Shown: positions 19,370 through 27,789 of the stretch, one piece after another | Position numbering within the stretch: the first letter of the stretch is position 1 | How the letters are laid out: each line of letters begins with the position of its first letter | Origin: Mycolicibacter heraklionensis | GTDB taxonomy: Bacteria > Actinomycetota > Actinomycetes > Mycobacteriales > Mycobacteriaceae | NCBI RefSeq assembly: GCF_001021505.1 | Contig: NZ_LDPO01000009.1 | Span: 62,001 to 126,000, forward strand | DNA length: 64,000 bases | Direction: 5' to 3' | Position numbers and translations under genes: made by a program | Notes under the pieces: generated by a model | What the model saw: the letters and a program-made list of their open reading frames with translations, nothing else | Databases searched by the model: none | Told to the model about the DNA's origin: nothing

Positions 19370-20454
19370 GTGCGGAATCGTCCGGCGAATCCGCGCAGTG
19401 GCAGGTCGGCGCTGGTCAGCAGGCCCGGCGGCGCCGCCACCACCGACTTGATCGCATTGAGGGCGGGCAACCCGGTCACGGTCATGCCGATCGAGGCGAA
19501 GTTGTCCGGATTGGACAGGTCCACACCGGGCTTGGGGAAGATCATGTGTTTGTTGTAGACGCACGGATCACCAGTGACCCGGGTGATGTAGCAGCCCTTG
19601 ATATTCCAGTTCGGTTCGGTGAACGGCGTCATCTGCCACTCCAGGTGCGTCTCGACGCGCGGCACCCCGTCCACCATCCCCTGATACTTGATGTAGTTGC
19701 CGCCCAAGGAGCCCTTCGGCAGGGTGTACCAGCCCAGGTCGACATCCCGGGTGCAGACCCCCAGCTCGTAATCGAACGTCACCTCGTCGAGGGTCAGATC
19801 GAAGCAGTCGGCCATCATCAGCACGCTGTCGGCGAAGACTCGGGTGAACTTCTCCAGCTTGGCCGGGATCTCCGGGTCATCGGCCGGCTGTCCGTAGCCC
19901 ACCTCGATCCAGGTGTCCCTGGAATGGTGACACGACACGTCCACCGACTCGATGGTGGTGATGTTCTCGATCTCGGCCACGTCGGCCGAACACACCACGC
20001 CGAGAATCTGATTGAGCCCCGGGTTCATCCCGGTGCCGTAGAACGTCGCACCGCCCTTTTCGCAGGCTTCGGCCAGCAGCTGCGTGACCGGTTTGCCCGA
20101 CGGATGCGGGTGGTTGCGGTCACGATGCCAGCCGGTGATCCAGTCCGCGGTGGTGACGATGTTGATGCCCGCTTCCAAGATCTGGACGTAGAGGTCCTCG
20201 TCGGGGAACACTCCGTGAAACGTCAGCACGTCGGGCTTGGCGGCGACGATCTCCTCGACACTGCCGGTCGCGATGACCCCGTTGGGGGCGATCCCGGCCA
20301 GCTCGCCGGTGTCTTTGCCGATCTTGTCCGGCGAATAGCAGTGCACGCCCACCAGCTCGAGGTCATCGCGGGCGGCGAACCGCCGGATCATCTCGGTTCC
20401 GACGTTTCCGGTGGCGACCTGGAATACCCGGACGGGTGCGGCGGCTGCGTTCAT
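19366..20454 (-). CDS. DapB-like NAD(P)-binding reductase (2,4-diaminopentanoate dehydrogenase-type)
   Basis: NAD(P)-dependent oxidoreductase, 362 residues, with an N-terminal Rossmann fold (VRVFQVATGNVGTEMIRRFA) and a segment FYGTGMNPGLNQILGVV typical of dihydrodipicolinate-reductase-like proteins annotated as 2,4-diaminopentanoate dehydrogenase. It is unlikely to be the lysine-pathway DapB, given its length and its gene neighbours. ATG 20454 overlaps the Rieske gene's TGA by four bases (ATGA), and its own stop overlaps the dehydrogenase start, so the three genes form one tightly coupled operon. The substrate is unknown; it may reduce an intermediate produced by the oxygenase. Confidence 0.8.
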   Translation of the reverse strand: MNAAAAPVRVFQVATGNVGTEMIRRFAARDDLELVGVHCYSPDKIGKDTGELAGIAPNGVIATGSVEEIVAAKPDVLTFHGVFPDEDLYVQILEAGINIVTTADWITGWHRDRNHPHPSGKPVTQLLAEACEKGGATFYGTGMNPGLNQILGVVCSADVAEIENITTIESVDVSCHHSRDTWIEVGYGQPADDPEIPAKLEKFTRVFADSVLMMADCFDLTLDEVTFDYELGVCTRDVDLGWYTLPKGSLGGNYIKYQGMVDGVPRVETHLEWQMTPFTEPNWNIKGCYITRVTGDPCVYNKHMIFPKPGVDLSNPDNFASIGMTVTGLPALNAIKSVVAAPPGLLTSADLPLRGFAGRFRT

Positions 20455-21482
20455 GCGGTGAAACCTTTCTGCGCGTAGACCTCAGCAGCACTGCCGCCGA
20501 TGCCGTCGGGATAGAACTGCTTGGCCCACTGGCGGATTGCGGTGAAGCCCTCGTACTCGGCGGTCGCCAGCGCCGGCGGATCCGAATAGCGCTGATGCGA
20601 CCAGATGTGGATGTCTTGCTCGAACTGACGGATGACTTCACGCCCGAACTCGGCCGCCCGGGCCTCGGCGCGACCAGCGTCGACGGGTTTATGCGGCGAC
20701 CGGCCGATGTAGACCATGAAGCGGACGTCGGAGGTCGAGTCGTCGACCGGCGTGATCGCCGAGATGGTCCGGTTGTCGATCATCCCCCAGCTCTTGGTCA
20801 CCGCGATCCCCAAGCCGCCGTTGATGGCTTCCACGCCGCTGTTGACGTCCTCGATCCTTTGACCGTCGTCGCCTTCGAAGGTGATGGTGAAGTCGACATA
20901 GGACACCGGTTCGGCGAAGTCGTGGCGGGTGAAGACCGGCACGATCGGGGTCCGGTGCACGTACTTGAAGTGGGCGAAGTCCACACCGTTTTCCAGCACG
21001 TACTGCGGGTGCAGCTCCAGGCCTTGGCGAAACAGCCGTTGTTGCGGGTAGTAGTCGTCGGCGCTGCGGTCGTCGAAGCTGGCGAACACGTCCGGCGCGT
21101 CGAAGAACGGCGCACGCCCTTGCGCGTCGTTCCAGATGTAGACCGACTCGTTGCGTTCGACGGCGGGATAGGTGGTGATGCGCCGACCGCGGTTGGGCTT
21201 GTCCTGGTAGGGAATACAGACGTTGCGGCCCTGGGAGTTCCACTGCCAGCCGTGGAACGGACATTGCAGCACCTCGCCACAGACGGTGCCGCCGAAACCG
21301 AGGTGTGCGCCGAGGTGCTCACAATAGGCGTTCATCACGGTGAGCTGACCCGACTCGGCCCGCCAGGCCACCATCTCCCGGCCGAAGTACTTCATGGTGT
21401 GGACGTCGCCGATGCCGATCTCGTCGGACCAGGCGACTTGAAACCAGCCTGTCGGGTTCATCGACAACGGCGGTTTGGCCAT
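20451..21482 (-). CDS. Rieske non-heme iron oxygenase, KshA-like alpha subunit
   Basis: Terminal oxygenase subunit, 343 residues. The Rieske [2Fe-2S] ligands are C54-x-H56 and C74-x2-H77 in CEHLGAHLGF followed by CPFHGW. The mononuclear iron site is D168-x2-H171-x4-H176 in NGVDFAHFKYVH. The general layout resembles 3-ketosteroid 9-alpha-hydroxylase KshA and related vanillate/carbazole-type oxygenases. No reductase partner is encoded nearby. ATG 21482 is chosen (AGAGAGG about ten bases upstream); a GTG at 21488 is an alternative. It is the first gene of a three-gene coupled operon, divergent from a TetR regulator that probably controls it. Confidence 0.88.
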   Translation of the reverse strand: MAKPPLSMNPTGWFQVAWSDEIGIGDVHTMKYFGREMVAWRAESGQLTVMNAYCEHLGAHLGFGGTVCGEVLQCPFHGWQWNSQGRNVCIPYQDKPNRGRRITTYPAVERNESVYIWNDAQGRAPFFDAPDVFASFDDRSADDYYPQQRLFRQGLELHPQYVLENGVDFAHFKYVHRTPIVPVFTRHDFAEPVSYVDFTITFEGDDGQRIEDVNSGVEAINGGLGIAVTKSWGMIDNRTISAITPVDDSTSDVRFMVYIGRSPHKPVDAGRAEARAAEFGREVIRQFEQDIHIWSHQRYSDPPALATAEYEGFTAIRQWAKQFYPDGIGGSAAEVYAQKGFTA

Positions 21483-21528
21483 GTCCACGCGTCCTCTCTG
21501 TGGTCTCCGACCGGGCCGACTGTCGCAG

Positions 21529-21567
21529 CATAGTGCGCTTCGCAAAGGAATCATAGTGGGTGCTATG
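21529..21567. promoter_or_regulatory. Candidate TetR operator in the divergent intergenic region
   Basis: CATAGTG occurs twice, at 21529 and 21552, 23 bp apart. The second copy is half of the inverted repeat CATAG-N6-CTATG at 21552-21567. It lies between the Rieske operon and the tetR gene, as expected for an autoregulated TetR pair. Confidence 0.55.
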
Positions 21568-21590
21568 TAAATGTTGTTAGGATTCGGGCG

Positions 21591-22223
21591 ATGGTTCAAT
21601 CAGAGGCGCGGCGCAGCAATAGGCGGGGGCTGGCAACCCGCGAGACGATGCTGGACGCCGCGGTGCGCTCCCTGGCCACCGGGGACCCCGGCGCGGTGTC
21701 GGCCAGCCGGATCGCTAAGGAGAGCGGTGCCACCTGGGGCGCCGTGCAGTATCAGTTCGGCGACGTCGACGGCTTCTGGGCGGCGGTGTTGCACCGCACC
21801 GCCGAACGACGTGACGCCGCGATCTCGGCGTTCGGCAGTGTGAAATCGGATGCGCCGCTGCGGGAACGGGTCGCGGCGATCATCGACACGCTCTATGACG
21901 GGCTGGCGTCGCCGGATTCACGTGCGATCGAGAATCTGCGCGCCGCACTCCCCCGCGACCACCGCGAATTGGAGCGGCTGTATCCGCGCACCGCGGCGGA
22001 GTTGTACTCCTGGGGCAAGAGCTGGCTGACGACGTGCCATGCGGCCTTCGCCGATCTCGGTGTCGACCCCCAGCGGGTGCGCGAGGTGGCCGCCCTCATC
22101 CCGGGTGCGATGCGCGGGCTGGTCTCCGAGCGCCAGCTGGGCTCGTATGCCGATCTCGACGAGGCCCGCCGCGGGCTGACCAATGCGCTGGCCGCATATC
22201 TCGAAGGGTCGCGGTCCAGCTAG
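21591..22223 (+). CDS. TetR/AcrR-family transcriptional regulator
   Basis: DNA-binding repressor of 210 residues. The N-terminal helix-turn-helix is clear: RETMLDAAVRSLA, then ASRIAKESGATWGAVQYQFG, and the conserved DGFWAAVL following helix 4. The ligand domain (residues about 75-200) is diverged, as usual. It is transcribed away from the Rieske/DapB-like/acyl-CoA dehydrogenase operon across a 108-bp gap containing CATAG-based repeats, so it most likely senses a substrate of that operon. The ATG start has little ribosome-binding-site character. The cutinase gene begins 59 bp downstream and may be read from the same transcript. Confidence 0.88.
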   Translation: MVQSEARRSNRRGLATRETMLDAAVRSLATGDPGAVSASRIAKESGATWGAVQYQFGDVDGFWAAVLHRTAERRDAAISAFGSVKSDAPLRERVAAIIDTLYDGLASPDSRAIENLRAALPRDHRELERLYPRTAAELYSWGKSWLTTCHAAFADLGVDPQRVREVAALIPGAMRGLVSERQLGSYADLDEARRGLTNALAAYLEGSRSS

Positions 22224-22282
22224 GGCTGCGGGGATCCGACCGCGGCGGCAGGAAGGGATTGCGGACCACTACTATCCACTTC

Positions 22283-22969
22283 GTGAGCGATTCCTCGGCC
22301 CGCCGACTGCGGCTCGCGAGTTCAGGCGCTGTGCTGGCGGCAGCCTTGCTGACCGCCCCCGTCATGATTCCCGCGGGAACCCCCGGTGCCGTCGCACCGG
22401 CTGGTGCGGCATGCCCCGACGTCGAAGTGGTGTTTGCCCGTGGGCGTCTGGAATCGCCCGGGGCCGGCGCGGTCGGCAACGCGTTCGTCAGCGCGCTGCG
22501 GGCCAAGACCTCCAAATACGTCAGCCTGTATGCGGTGAACTACCCCGCTGACAATCAGATCGACCAGGGCGCCAATGACATGAGCGCCCACATCCAGAAT
22601 ACCATCAACGGATGCCCGAACACCCGCATCGTGCCGGGGGGCTACTCGCTGGGCGCGGCGGTCACCGACGTCGTGCTTGCGGTCCCCTTCTCCGCGTTCG
22701 GCTTCAACAATCCCCTACCGCCGGGCGCCGACGAGCACATCGCCGCAGTGGCGCTGTTCGGCAACGGCAGTCAGTGGGTCGGACCCATCACGAACTTCAA
22801 CCCGATCTACAACGATCGGACCATCGAGCAGTGTCATGGCGCCGACCCGATCTGCAACCCGGCCGACCCGAACACCTGGGAAGAGAACTGGCCGCAACAC
22901 CTGGCCAGCGCTTACATCTCGTCGGGGATGGTCAACCAAGCGGCTGACTTCGTCGCCGGAAAGCTGTAG
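22283..22969 (+). CDS. Secreted cutinase-family serine esterase (third copy)
   Basis: Secreted cutinase-family protein, 228 residues. The N-terminus has a basic RRLRLASSG and a hydrophobic core, with cleavage near APAGA before ACPDVEVVFARG. The nucleophile is Ser122 in GGYSLG (a Leu where the other two cutinases here have Gln). Asp188 is in CHGADPIC and His206 in WPQHLASAY. It is a separate branch from the tandem pair at 1.5-2.9 kb. GTG 22283 starts the protein directly at the signal peptide; a longer frame overlaps tetR out of phase. It is convergent with the CMD-type gene 17 bp away. Confidence 0.88.
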   Translation: MSDSSARRLRLASSGAVLAAALLTAPVMIPAGTPGAVAPAGAACPDVEVVFARGRLESPGAGAVGNAFVSALRAKTSKYVSLYAVNYPADNQIDQGANDMSAHIQNTINGCPNTRIVPGGYSLGAAVTDVVLAVPFSAFGFNNPLPPGADEHIAAVALFGNGSQWVGPITNFNPIYNDRTIEQCHGADPICNPADPNTWEENWPQHLASAYISSGMVNQAADFVAGKL

Positions 22970-22986
22970 CTGGTCCTCAGCGTCGG

Positions 22987-23559
22987 CTAGCCGTAACCAC
23001 GCTTCACCAGGTGGCGTGCACCGGCCGCCATGGCGGCCGGGCCAGCCACCTCGAAGTCGAATGCGTTGGCCAATCGATCGGTGATGTTGAAGACCAGGCT
23101 GACGGCCAGCGCGTCCTTGACCTGCTCGGGGGTAACACCGGTCGCCAGAACGGCTCGTACATCGTCGGCGTCGATGCGGTGCTGGCGGGTCAGCTTGCCG
23201 AGCAGGCCAAGCGTTGCCCGCAGTCCTTCGGTGATCGGGGCGGTGTCCAGATCGGCGAGGGTGGCGGCTGCGGTCGCATCGCCGTAGCAGATGTTGGAGG
23301 TGGCCGTGTGGGCGGCGACGCAGAAGGGACAGTCGTTGACCTTCGAGACGTAGGCGGCCATCAGTTCTCGTTCCTCGATGGACCACGCCGACGGCCCGCG
23401 CATCGCTTCGTTGGTGAGGGGGCCACCGCCGTAAAACTCCGGGCGGTAGAACGCGAGCTTGACGGCGTCGACGACCGGCTGCCGTGACACCAGGCGAATG
23501 ATTCCCAGCAGGGCTTTGGTGCGCAGCCGGTGGCCGTGGTCGAGGATGGTCAGCCTCAT
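22987..23559 (-). CDS. AhpD-like carboxymuconolactone decarboxylase-family protein
   Basis: Alkylhydroperoxidase AhpD-like protein of 190 residues. The active-site motif C77-P-F-C80-x3-H84 (NDCPFCVAAH) is intact, suggesting a thiol-disulfide peroxidase or related redox role rather than muconolactone decarboxylation. Helical segments on either side fit the CMD fold. ATG 23559 overlaps the stop of the next upstream gene (ATGA), so the two CMD-type proteins are translationally coupled and may form a hetero-oligomer. It is the last gene of the minus-strand redox cluster reaching up to 29.6 kb. Confidence 0.85.
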   Translation of the reverse strand: MRLTILDHGHRLRTKALLGIIRLVSRQPVVDAVKLAFYRPEFYGGGPLTNEAMRGPSAWSIEERELMAAYVSKVNDCPFCVAAHTATSNICYGDATAAATLADLDTAPITEGLRATLGLLGKLTRQHRIDADDVRAVLATGVTPEQVKDALAVSLVFNITDRLANAFDFEVAGPAAMAAGARHLVKRGYG

Positions 23560-23873
23560 TGCGTGCCCCGGTCCTCGGTGGCGCCGGCGAGCGCTTCCAG
23601 CGCGCTGGTGTACTGTCGGGTCGCCTGGCCGACCGCGGCGCACACGACGATCTCGAAGATCTGGTCTTCGCTCAGGCCTACGACTCGGGCGGTGTCAACA
23701 TCCGCGTCGGCCACGCCGTACGAGCGCAGGGCAACCTTGTCGATCAGGGTCTTGATCGGTTCATCCAGCCCAGCGTTGCGGTAAGCCGCCCGACGCAATT
23801 CCAGCGGCGCTGCCCCGTCCTTGCCCAGAATGCGTTCCAGCAGCGCTTGATGCAATTCGGTGATGTCGGACAT
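23556..23873 (-). CDS. Small CMD-like protein without the CxxC motif
   Basis: A 105-residue helical protein resembling half of a carboxymuconolactone decarboxylase fold: ADVDTARVVGLSEDQIFEIV followed by VCAAVGQATRQYTSALEAL. Only one Cys is present, so it lacks the CxxC of its coupled partner and is probably a structural or regulatory subunit. ATG 23873 follows a GAGG-type ribosome binding site (AGGAGG around 23885). The four-base overlap with the AhpD-like gene suggests equimolar production. A similar two-gene arrangement is plausible for an AhpD-like complex, but this is inference. Confidence 0.75.
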   Translation of the reverse strand: MSDITELHQALLERILGKDGAAPLELRRAAYRNAGLDEPIKTLIDKVALRSYGVADADVDTARVVGLSEDQIFEIVVCAAVGQATRQYTSALEALAGATEDRGTQ

Positions 23874-23974
23874 GACTCTACGTGGACCTCCTCGTCTGAC
23901 TGAGGGTCACATCGGCTGGTCGCTACCGGTCCATTGTGCGACCGTCGGGTCCGTGCCGTCCATATCTGGGCGGC

Positions 23975-24535
23975 TCAGCTCGACAGACCCGCCGGTGGGG
24001 TCTGGATGAGGCTGGGGTCGGGTGCCCCCGACATACGCAGCAGACCCCGCAGAACGCGGATCACCAGCGGCCAGGAACGCGGATCGCGCAGGTTGACGCC
24101 GCCGATCAGTTGTTTGACCATGGACAGCGTGTCGAAGTAGATCCGCTCGACTGCCAGGTTCTCGTGCTCATCGAAGATGAAATACGCGGTCATGCGGGTC
24201 CGGTGTCGTGATCCGGTCGCCGGAACAGCGCCAAGGGGCCCCAGATGTGTTCCGGTCAGCCAGAATTCGACGATCACCGCGTCGGCGCTGTGGCGCAGCG
24301 TGATGATCTCGTGGTTTTGGTCGGGGAAAGCCACCCGGGTGTCACGGTAGTAGCCACGTACTTCGTCGTCGCCGTCGTGCACGGTCAGCGTCGGGATGAT
24401 CTCGTAGTGGGGACGCGGGAACGTCGCCAGCACGTCGTCCCAGTCCTGACGCACTTCATCCCGGAAATGGTCGAGAACCAGCTTTTCGCGGGCTTGGAGG
24501 ACCTCAAGAGACGGGATCGCGTAGCGGTCGGTCAT
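23975..24535 (-). CDS. SnoaL-like / NTF2-fold protein
   Basis: A 186-residue cytoplasmic protein with the cone-shaped NTF2/SnoaL pattern: an N-terminal helix (LQAREKLVLDHFRDEVRQDW), a strand pair (HYEIIPTLTVHDGDDEVRGY), then ITLRHSADAVIVEFWLTGTH and RMTAYFIFDEHENLAVERIY. Such proteins can be isomerases, cyclases or binding proteins; no catalytic residues are convincing. ATG 24535 is chosen because the family begins near here; a longer frame to 24634 overlaps the MerR gene. It lies between the MerR regulator and the CMD pair, suggesting a role in the same pathway. Confidence 0.75.
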   Translation of the reverse strand: MTDRYAIPSLEVLQAREKLVLDHFRDEVRQDWDDVLATFPRPHYEIIPTLTVHDGDDEVRGYYRDTRVAFPDQNHEIITLRHSADAVIVEFWLTGTHLGPLGAVPATGSRHRTRMTAYFIFDEHENLAVERIYFDTLSMVKQLIGGVNLRDPRSWPLVIRVLRGLLRMSGAPDPSLIQTPPAGLSS

Positions 24536-24554
24536 GGGCGTTCCCCTCATTGAG

Positions 24555-25328
24555 TCAAGCGTTGTCCTGCCGGCGAGTTTCACGCTCGTCGCTGCCTTGC
24601 CGATACTGCCGCAGCTCGGCACGCACGGCCGCATCGAACGCTCGGTTCAGGCTGGCGTGCGCGGACCGCCGTGCCACCCTGCGCATGGCGTCGACCAGGT
24701 CTGCGGCCCAGGCGAGTTCGTCGTCATTGGCCGGCAACCACCCGGGCCCGCGCTGCCGGACCACCTCGGCGTGTCCGCTGCGGGTCAGAAGTTCGGCCGC
24801 CTCGTCCAACTTCTTGTCGACTGCGGTCACCGTCTCCAGCATCGCTGCCAGGGGCATCCCGCGCGACATCAGCGTGGCGAGGTCATCGATCTGATCCGTG
24901 TCGGCCACCCGGTAGACGTTGTCGACGTCGGTCGGCTCGATGACTCCACTGGTAAGCAAGCGCCGAAGCAACTCCGCGTCGAGGCGGCCCAGCCGCGCCT
25001 CCAATTGTTCGCGCGTCATGGTCTGTGACAGCGGACGTGACCACGGCGCGGTCACCAACTCGCCCAGATCGGCCAGGTCCAAAACCTCGACCAGCGCCTC
25101 GCCGCGCTGGAGCCCGGTCAGGAACTTCAAGATGTGTTTGACCGTGAATCCCTCGCCGAGCAAACGGACGATCGCCTGTAGCTGCTTAAGGTGCCGGTCG
25201 GTGTAGATGGCGACCCGGCCCCGGCGCTGGGGCCGGGGCAACAGACCGCTTTCCTGGTACACCCGGACGTTGCGAGTGGTGGTCCCAGCCTGTCTCGCAA
25301 GATCGTCGATCCGGTACTCGGTCACCAT
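24555..25328 (-). CDS. MerR-family transcriptional regulator
   Basis: Regulator of 257 residues with an N-terminal MerR winged helix: YRIDDLARQAGTTTRNVRVY followed by QESGLLPRPQRRGRVAIYTD. A coiled region (HLKQLQAIVRLLGEGFTVKH) comes next. The remaining 150 residues are an unusually long helical effector domain without a Cys-rich metal-binding loop, so it probably senses an organic ligand. It sits 6 bp downstream of the Baeyer-Villiger-type monooxygenase gene and upstream of the SnoaL-like gene on the same strand, an internal position that implies autoregulation of the cluster. Confidence 0.87.
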   Translation of the reverse strand: MVTEYRIDDLARQAGTTTRNVRVYQESGLLPRPQRRGRVAIYTDRHLKQLQAIVRLLGEGFTVKHILKFLTGLQRGEALVEVLDLADLGELVTAPWSRPLSQTMTREQLEARLGRLDAELLRRLLTSGVIEPTDVDNVYRVADTDQIDDLATLMSRGMPLAAMLETVTAVDKKLDEAAELLTRSGHAEVVRQRGPGWLPANDDELAWAADLVDAMRRVARRSAHASLNRAFDAAVRAELRQYRQGSDERETRRQDNA

Positions 25329-25334
25329 GACATC

Positions 25335-26819
25335 CTAGGCAGTCAGGACCGGGTCACTGCTTGTCTGCGCGGCGGTGATCTTGAAGTCTTCCAGGTTCAG
25401 CGTCTTGAGTTGGTTGACGAATTGTGTGGCGAAACCTGGGAACATGGTGGCGTTGAAGCCGTCCTCGGTCAGGTACCAGCTCTGGCATCCGGAATTCCAT
25501 GTGGTGGACTGCAGGCGTCGCTGAATGTCCTTGTTGTAGCGATCCTGCACCTCGGGCCGTACATCGAGCGACTTCCATTCGTACTGCAGCAGTTTCGAAA
25601 TGGCGCCGACGATGTAGTCGATCTGAGCCTCCATGTAGACCAGGGCCGAGCTGTGGCCCGGTCCGGAGTTCGGCCCGAAGGTGAAGAACAGATTCGGATA
25701 GCCCGAGACGGCGACACTGCGGTAGGCGTAGGCGCCCCTGCTCCATTCCGACGCCAGGTCGCGGCCGTCGATTCCGGTGATCGGGATGGGGGTGCCGGCT
25801 TTGGACACCTCGAATCCGGTGGCGAACACGATGGCGTCGAACTGGTGCTCGATGCCTTCGACGGTGCGAATTCCCTTGGGCGACAACCGGGCGATCGGCC
25901 AGGTCACCAGCTTGCAGTTGTCCTTCTGCAACGCAGGATAGTAGTCACTGGTCATCAGGAGCCGCTTGCAGCCGGCGGAGAAGTCCGGTGTGAGCTGTCG
26001 ACGCAACCACGGATCCTTCACCTGCGCGCGCAGGTTCGCCAAACTCAGGGCTTCCACCAGACGCGTGAAGGGGCTGTCCCACACCACGCCGACCGCGACC
26101 GACTCATGGCCCCAGAACCAGGCCGACCGCATCAGTTTTTCGGCCAGCGGCACATCCTTGTAGATCTTCTTCAGCCAGCCACTGGTCGCGGTGTTGAGCC
26201 GCGGCAGCACCCACCCCGGGGTGCGTTGGAACACCTTGACGGACTCGGCCACCTTGACCAGTTCGGGGATGATCTGCACCCCGCTGGCACCGGTACCGAC
26301 CACGGCCACCTTCTTGCCGGCGAAGTCATAGTCGTGATCCCAACGGGCGCTGTGGATCTTGTGCCCCTCATAGTCCTCGATACCGGGGATGTCGGGGAAG
26401 CTGGCATTGGACAACGGCCCCGAGGCCACGACGACGGTCCTGGCGCGCACCGCTTCCCGGCCGGCCAGGTCGATGGTCCATTCTCCGGCGTGCGCGTCGT
26501 AGCTGATCCCGGCGACGGTGTGCTCGAACCGGATATGCGGCGCGATCCCGAAGGTTTCGACCATGCTGTCGATATAGCCGAGTATTTCGGAGCTGCCCGA
26601 GTAGGTGTGCGACCAATCCGGGTTGGGCGCGAAGCTGTAGGAGTACAGCCGCGACGGGATATCGCAGGCAGCGCCGGGATAGGTGTTGTCGCGCCAGGTG
26701 CCGCCGACCCGCGAATCCCGTTCGAACAGCACGAAGTCGGTGATTCCCTGGTCTTTGAGTCGGATGGCGGCACCGATGCCGGCGAAGCCGGCGCCGATGA
26801 TCGCTACGGAGATCGTCAT
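25335..26819 (-). CDS. Flavin-containing Baeyer-Villiger-type monooxygenase
   Basis: FAD/NADPH-dependent class B monooxygenase, 494 residues. The first Rossmann motif is G9-A-G-F-A-G14. The Baeyer-Villiger fingerprint spans Y150-E-G to H156-x3-W160-D (YEGHKIHSARWD), and the second Rossmann motif is GTGASG (175-180). Membership of this family predicts oxygen insertion next to a ketone or a related oxidation. ATG 26819 follows AAGGAG with six-base spacing; a GTG fifteen bases further up overlaps that ribosome binding site and is rejected. Together with an esterase and SDR it recalls the M. tuberculosis mymA operon (MymA, LipR, SadH), but the order and partners differ. Confidence 0.9.
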   Translation of the reverse strand: MTISVAIIGAGFAGIGAAIRLKDQGITDFVLFERDSRVGGTWRDNTYPGAACDIPSRLYSYSFAPNPDWSHTYSGSSEILGYIDSMVETFGIAPHIRFEHTVAGISYDAHAGEWTIDLAGREAVRARTVVVASGPLSNASFPDIPGIEDYEGHKIHSARWDHDYDFAGKKVAVVGTGASGVQIIPELVKVAESVKVFQRTPGWVLPRLNTATSGWLKKIYKDVPLAEKLMRSAWFWGHESVAVGVVWDSPFTRLVEALSLANLRAQVKDPWLRRQLTPDFSAGCKRLLMTSDYYPALQKDNCKLVTWPIARLSPKGIRTVEGIEHQFDAIVFATGFEVSKAGTPIPITGIDGRDLASEWSRGAYAYRSVAVSGYPNLFFTFGPNSGPGHSSALVYMEAQIDYIVGAISKLLQYEWKSLDVRPEVQDRYNKDIQRRLQSTTWNSGCQSWYLTEDGFNATMFPGFATQFVNQLKTLNLEDFKITAAQTSSDPVLTA

Positions 26820-26830
26820 GTCCTGCTCCT

Positions 26831-27751
26831 TCACGCGACCGGCTCGTAGGTCAGTTCCTGCGACCAGGTCGGGGTGTTGTGCACCAGCGAGGGCGGGATG
26901 ACACCGGTGATCTTGACCAGGGAGTCGGCCAACCAGTGGTACTTGGAGCTGCGGTCGATCACCTTCTTGCCGTGCCAGGAGATGAACTGGTACATCGGCA
27001 CCCGGCGGGCGAAAGCACTTCGTTCACCGACGCTTTGGAAGCGACGCATGGCCTGGTAGAGGCGTTCTTCATTGACGCCCATCGCCACGATGTTGTCGCG
27101 CATCTTGTTCAGCAGCGGGAAGTAGCTCAACGTGCCGATCAGCAGCGCGGGGTTCATCCAGCTGCCGACCAACTCGACCGCCAACTTCCGCATGCTGGCG
27201 TGGCCCAAAATGTCCATCACCTCGAAGTCGACGGCCAGGTGACGCGACTCGTCGGAGTTGATCCGTTTGAAGACCTCTTGGGCCACCGGGTCTTTGACCT
27301 CGTCGGTGATGAACTTGATCAGCGCGCCGTCCAGGGCCACTTCCAGCATGGGGATGACGGTGCCCAGGATCGACAGCGACATGCCATCGGAGAACTTGTC
27401 GAGCCAGGTGATCACCAGCTGGACGTTGACACTCGGAGCTGGAATTTCGTCGTCGTCCAGCATTCCCCAGCGCCGCATCAAGGCGAGCTCGGCGTTCGCG
27501 TGCTTCTGCTCCTCGGCGTGGAAGTGTTCGTAAATGCTCTTCAGGGTTGGGGTCGGCGCCTTCTTGGCGAGCGCGGCGAAGCCGCGGGCACCGACGTTCT
27601 CGATCCACATCAGGTCGGTCATGAACGGCTTGAGCTTGGCCCAGAGCTCCGGCTCGATCAGGTCGGCGCCGGGGGCGTCCCAGTCGATGTCGACCAAGGC
27701 CCACTGCTTGTCCTTGATCTTCTGCAGCATGTCGTCGAGGTTCATCGCCAT
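26831..27751 (-). CDS. Ferritin-like diiron protein (possible hydroxylase)
   Basis: A 306-residue helical protein with a probable carboxylate-bridged diiron site: Glu51 in WIENVG, E81-x2-H84 in HAEEQKHANAE, and a second E-x2-H in NSDESRHLAVDFE. Spacing fits a four-helix ferritin-like bundle, such as the metal-dependent hydrolase/N-oxygenase-like group common in mycobacteria. It could hydroxylate or desaturate a lipid-like substrate before or after the monooxygenase. The ribosome binding site GGAAGGAA sits six bases before ATG 27751. The gap to the monooxygenase gene is 11 bp, so the two are co-transcribed. The natural substrate is unknown. Confidence 0.8.
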   Translation of the reverse strand: MAMNLDDMLQKIKDKQWALVDIDWDAPGADLIEPELWAKLKPFMTDLMWIENVGARGFAALAKKAPTPTLKSIYEHFHAEEQKHANAELALMRRWGMLDDDEIPAPSVNVQLVITWLDKFSDGMSLSILGTVIPMLEVALDGALIKFITDEVKDPVAQEVFKRINSDESRHLAVDFEVMDILGHASMRKLAVELVGSWMNPALLIGTLSYFPLLNKMRDNIVAMGVNEERLYQAMRRFQSVGERSAFARRVPMYQFISWHGKKVIDRSSKYHWLADSLVKITGVIPPSLVHNTPTWSQELTYEPVA

Positions 27752-27789
27752 GATCAGTTCCTTCCTTTCACAAGACGGTTATTCGCAGG

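Noticed and set aside
25191..26849. 552-codon plus-strand frame opposite the Baeyer-Villiger-type monooxygenase gene
   Set aside because: Antisense shadow; the monooxygenase has complete family motifs and operon spacing.
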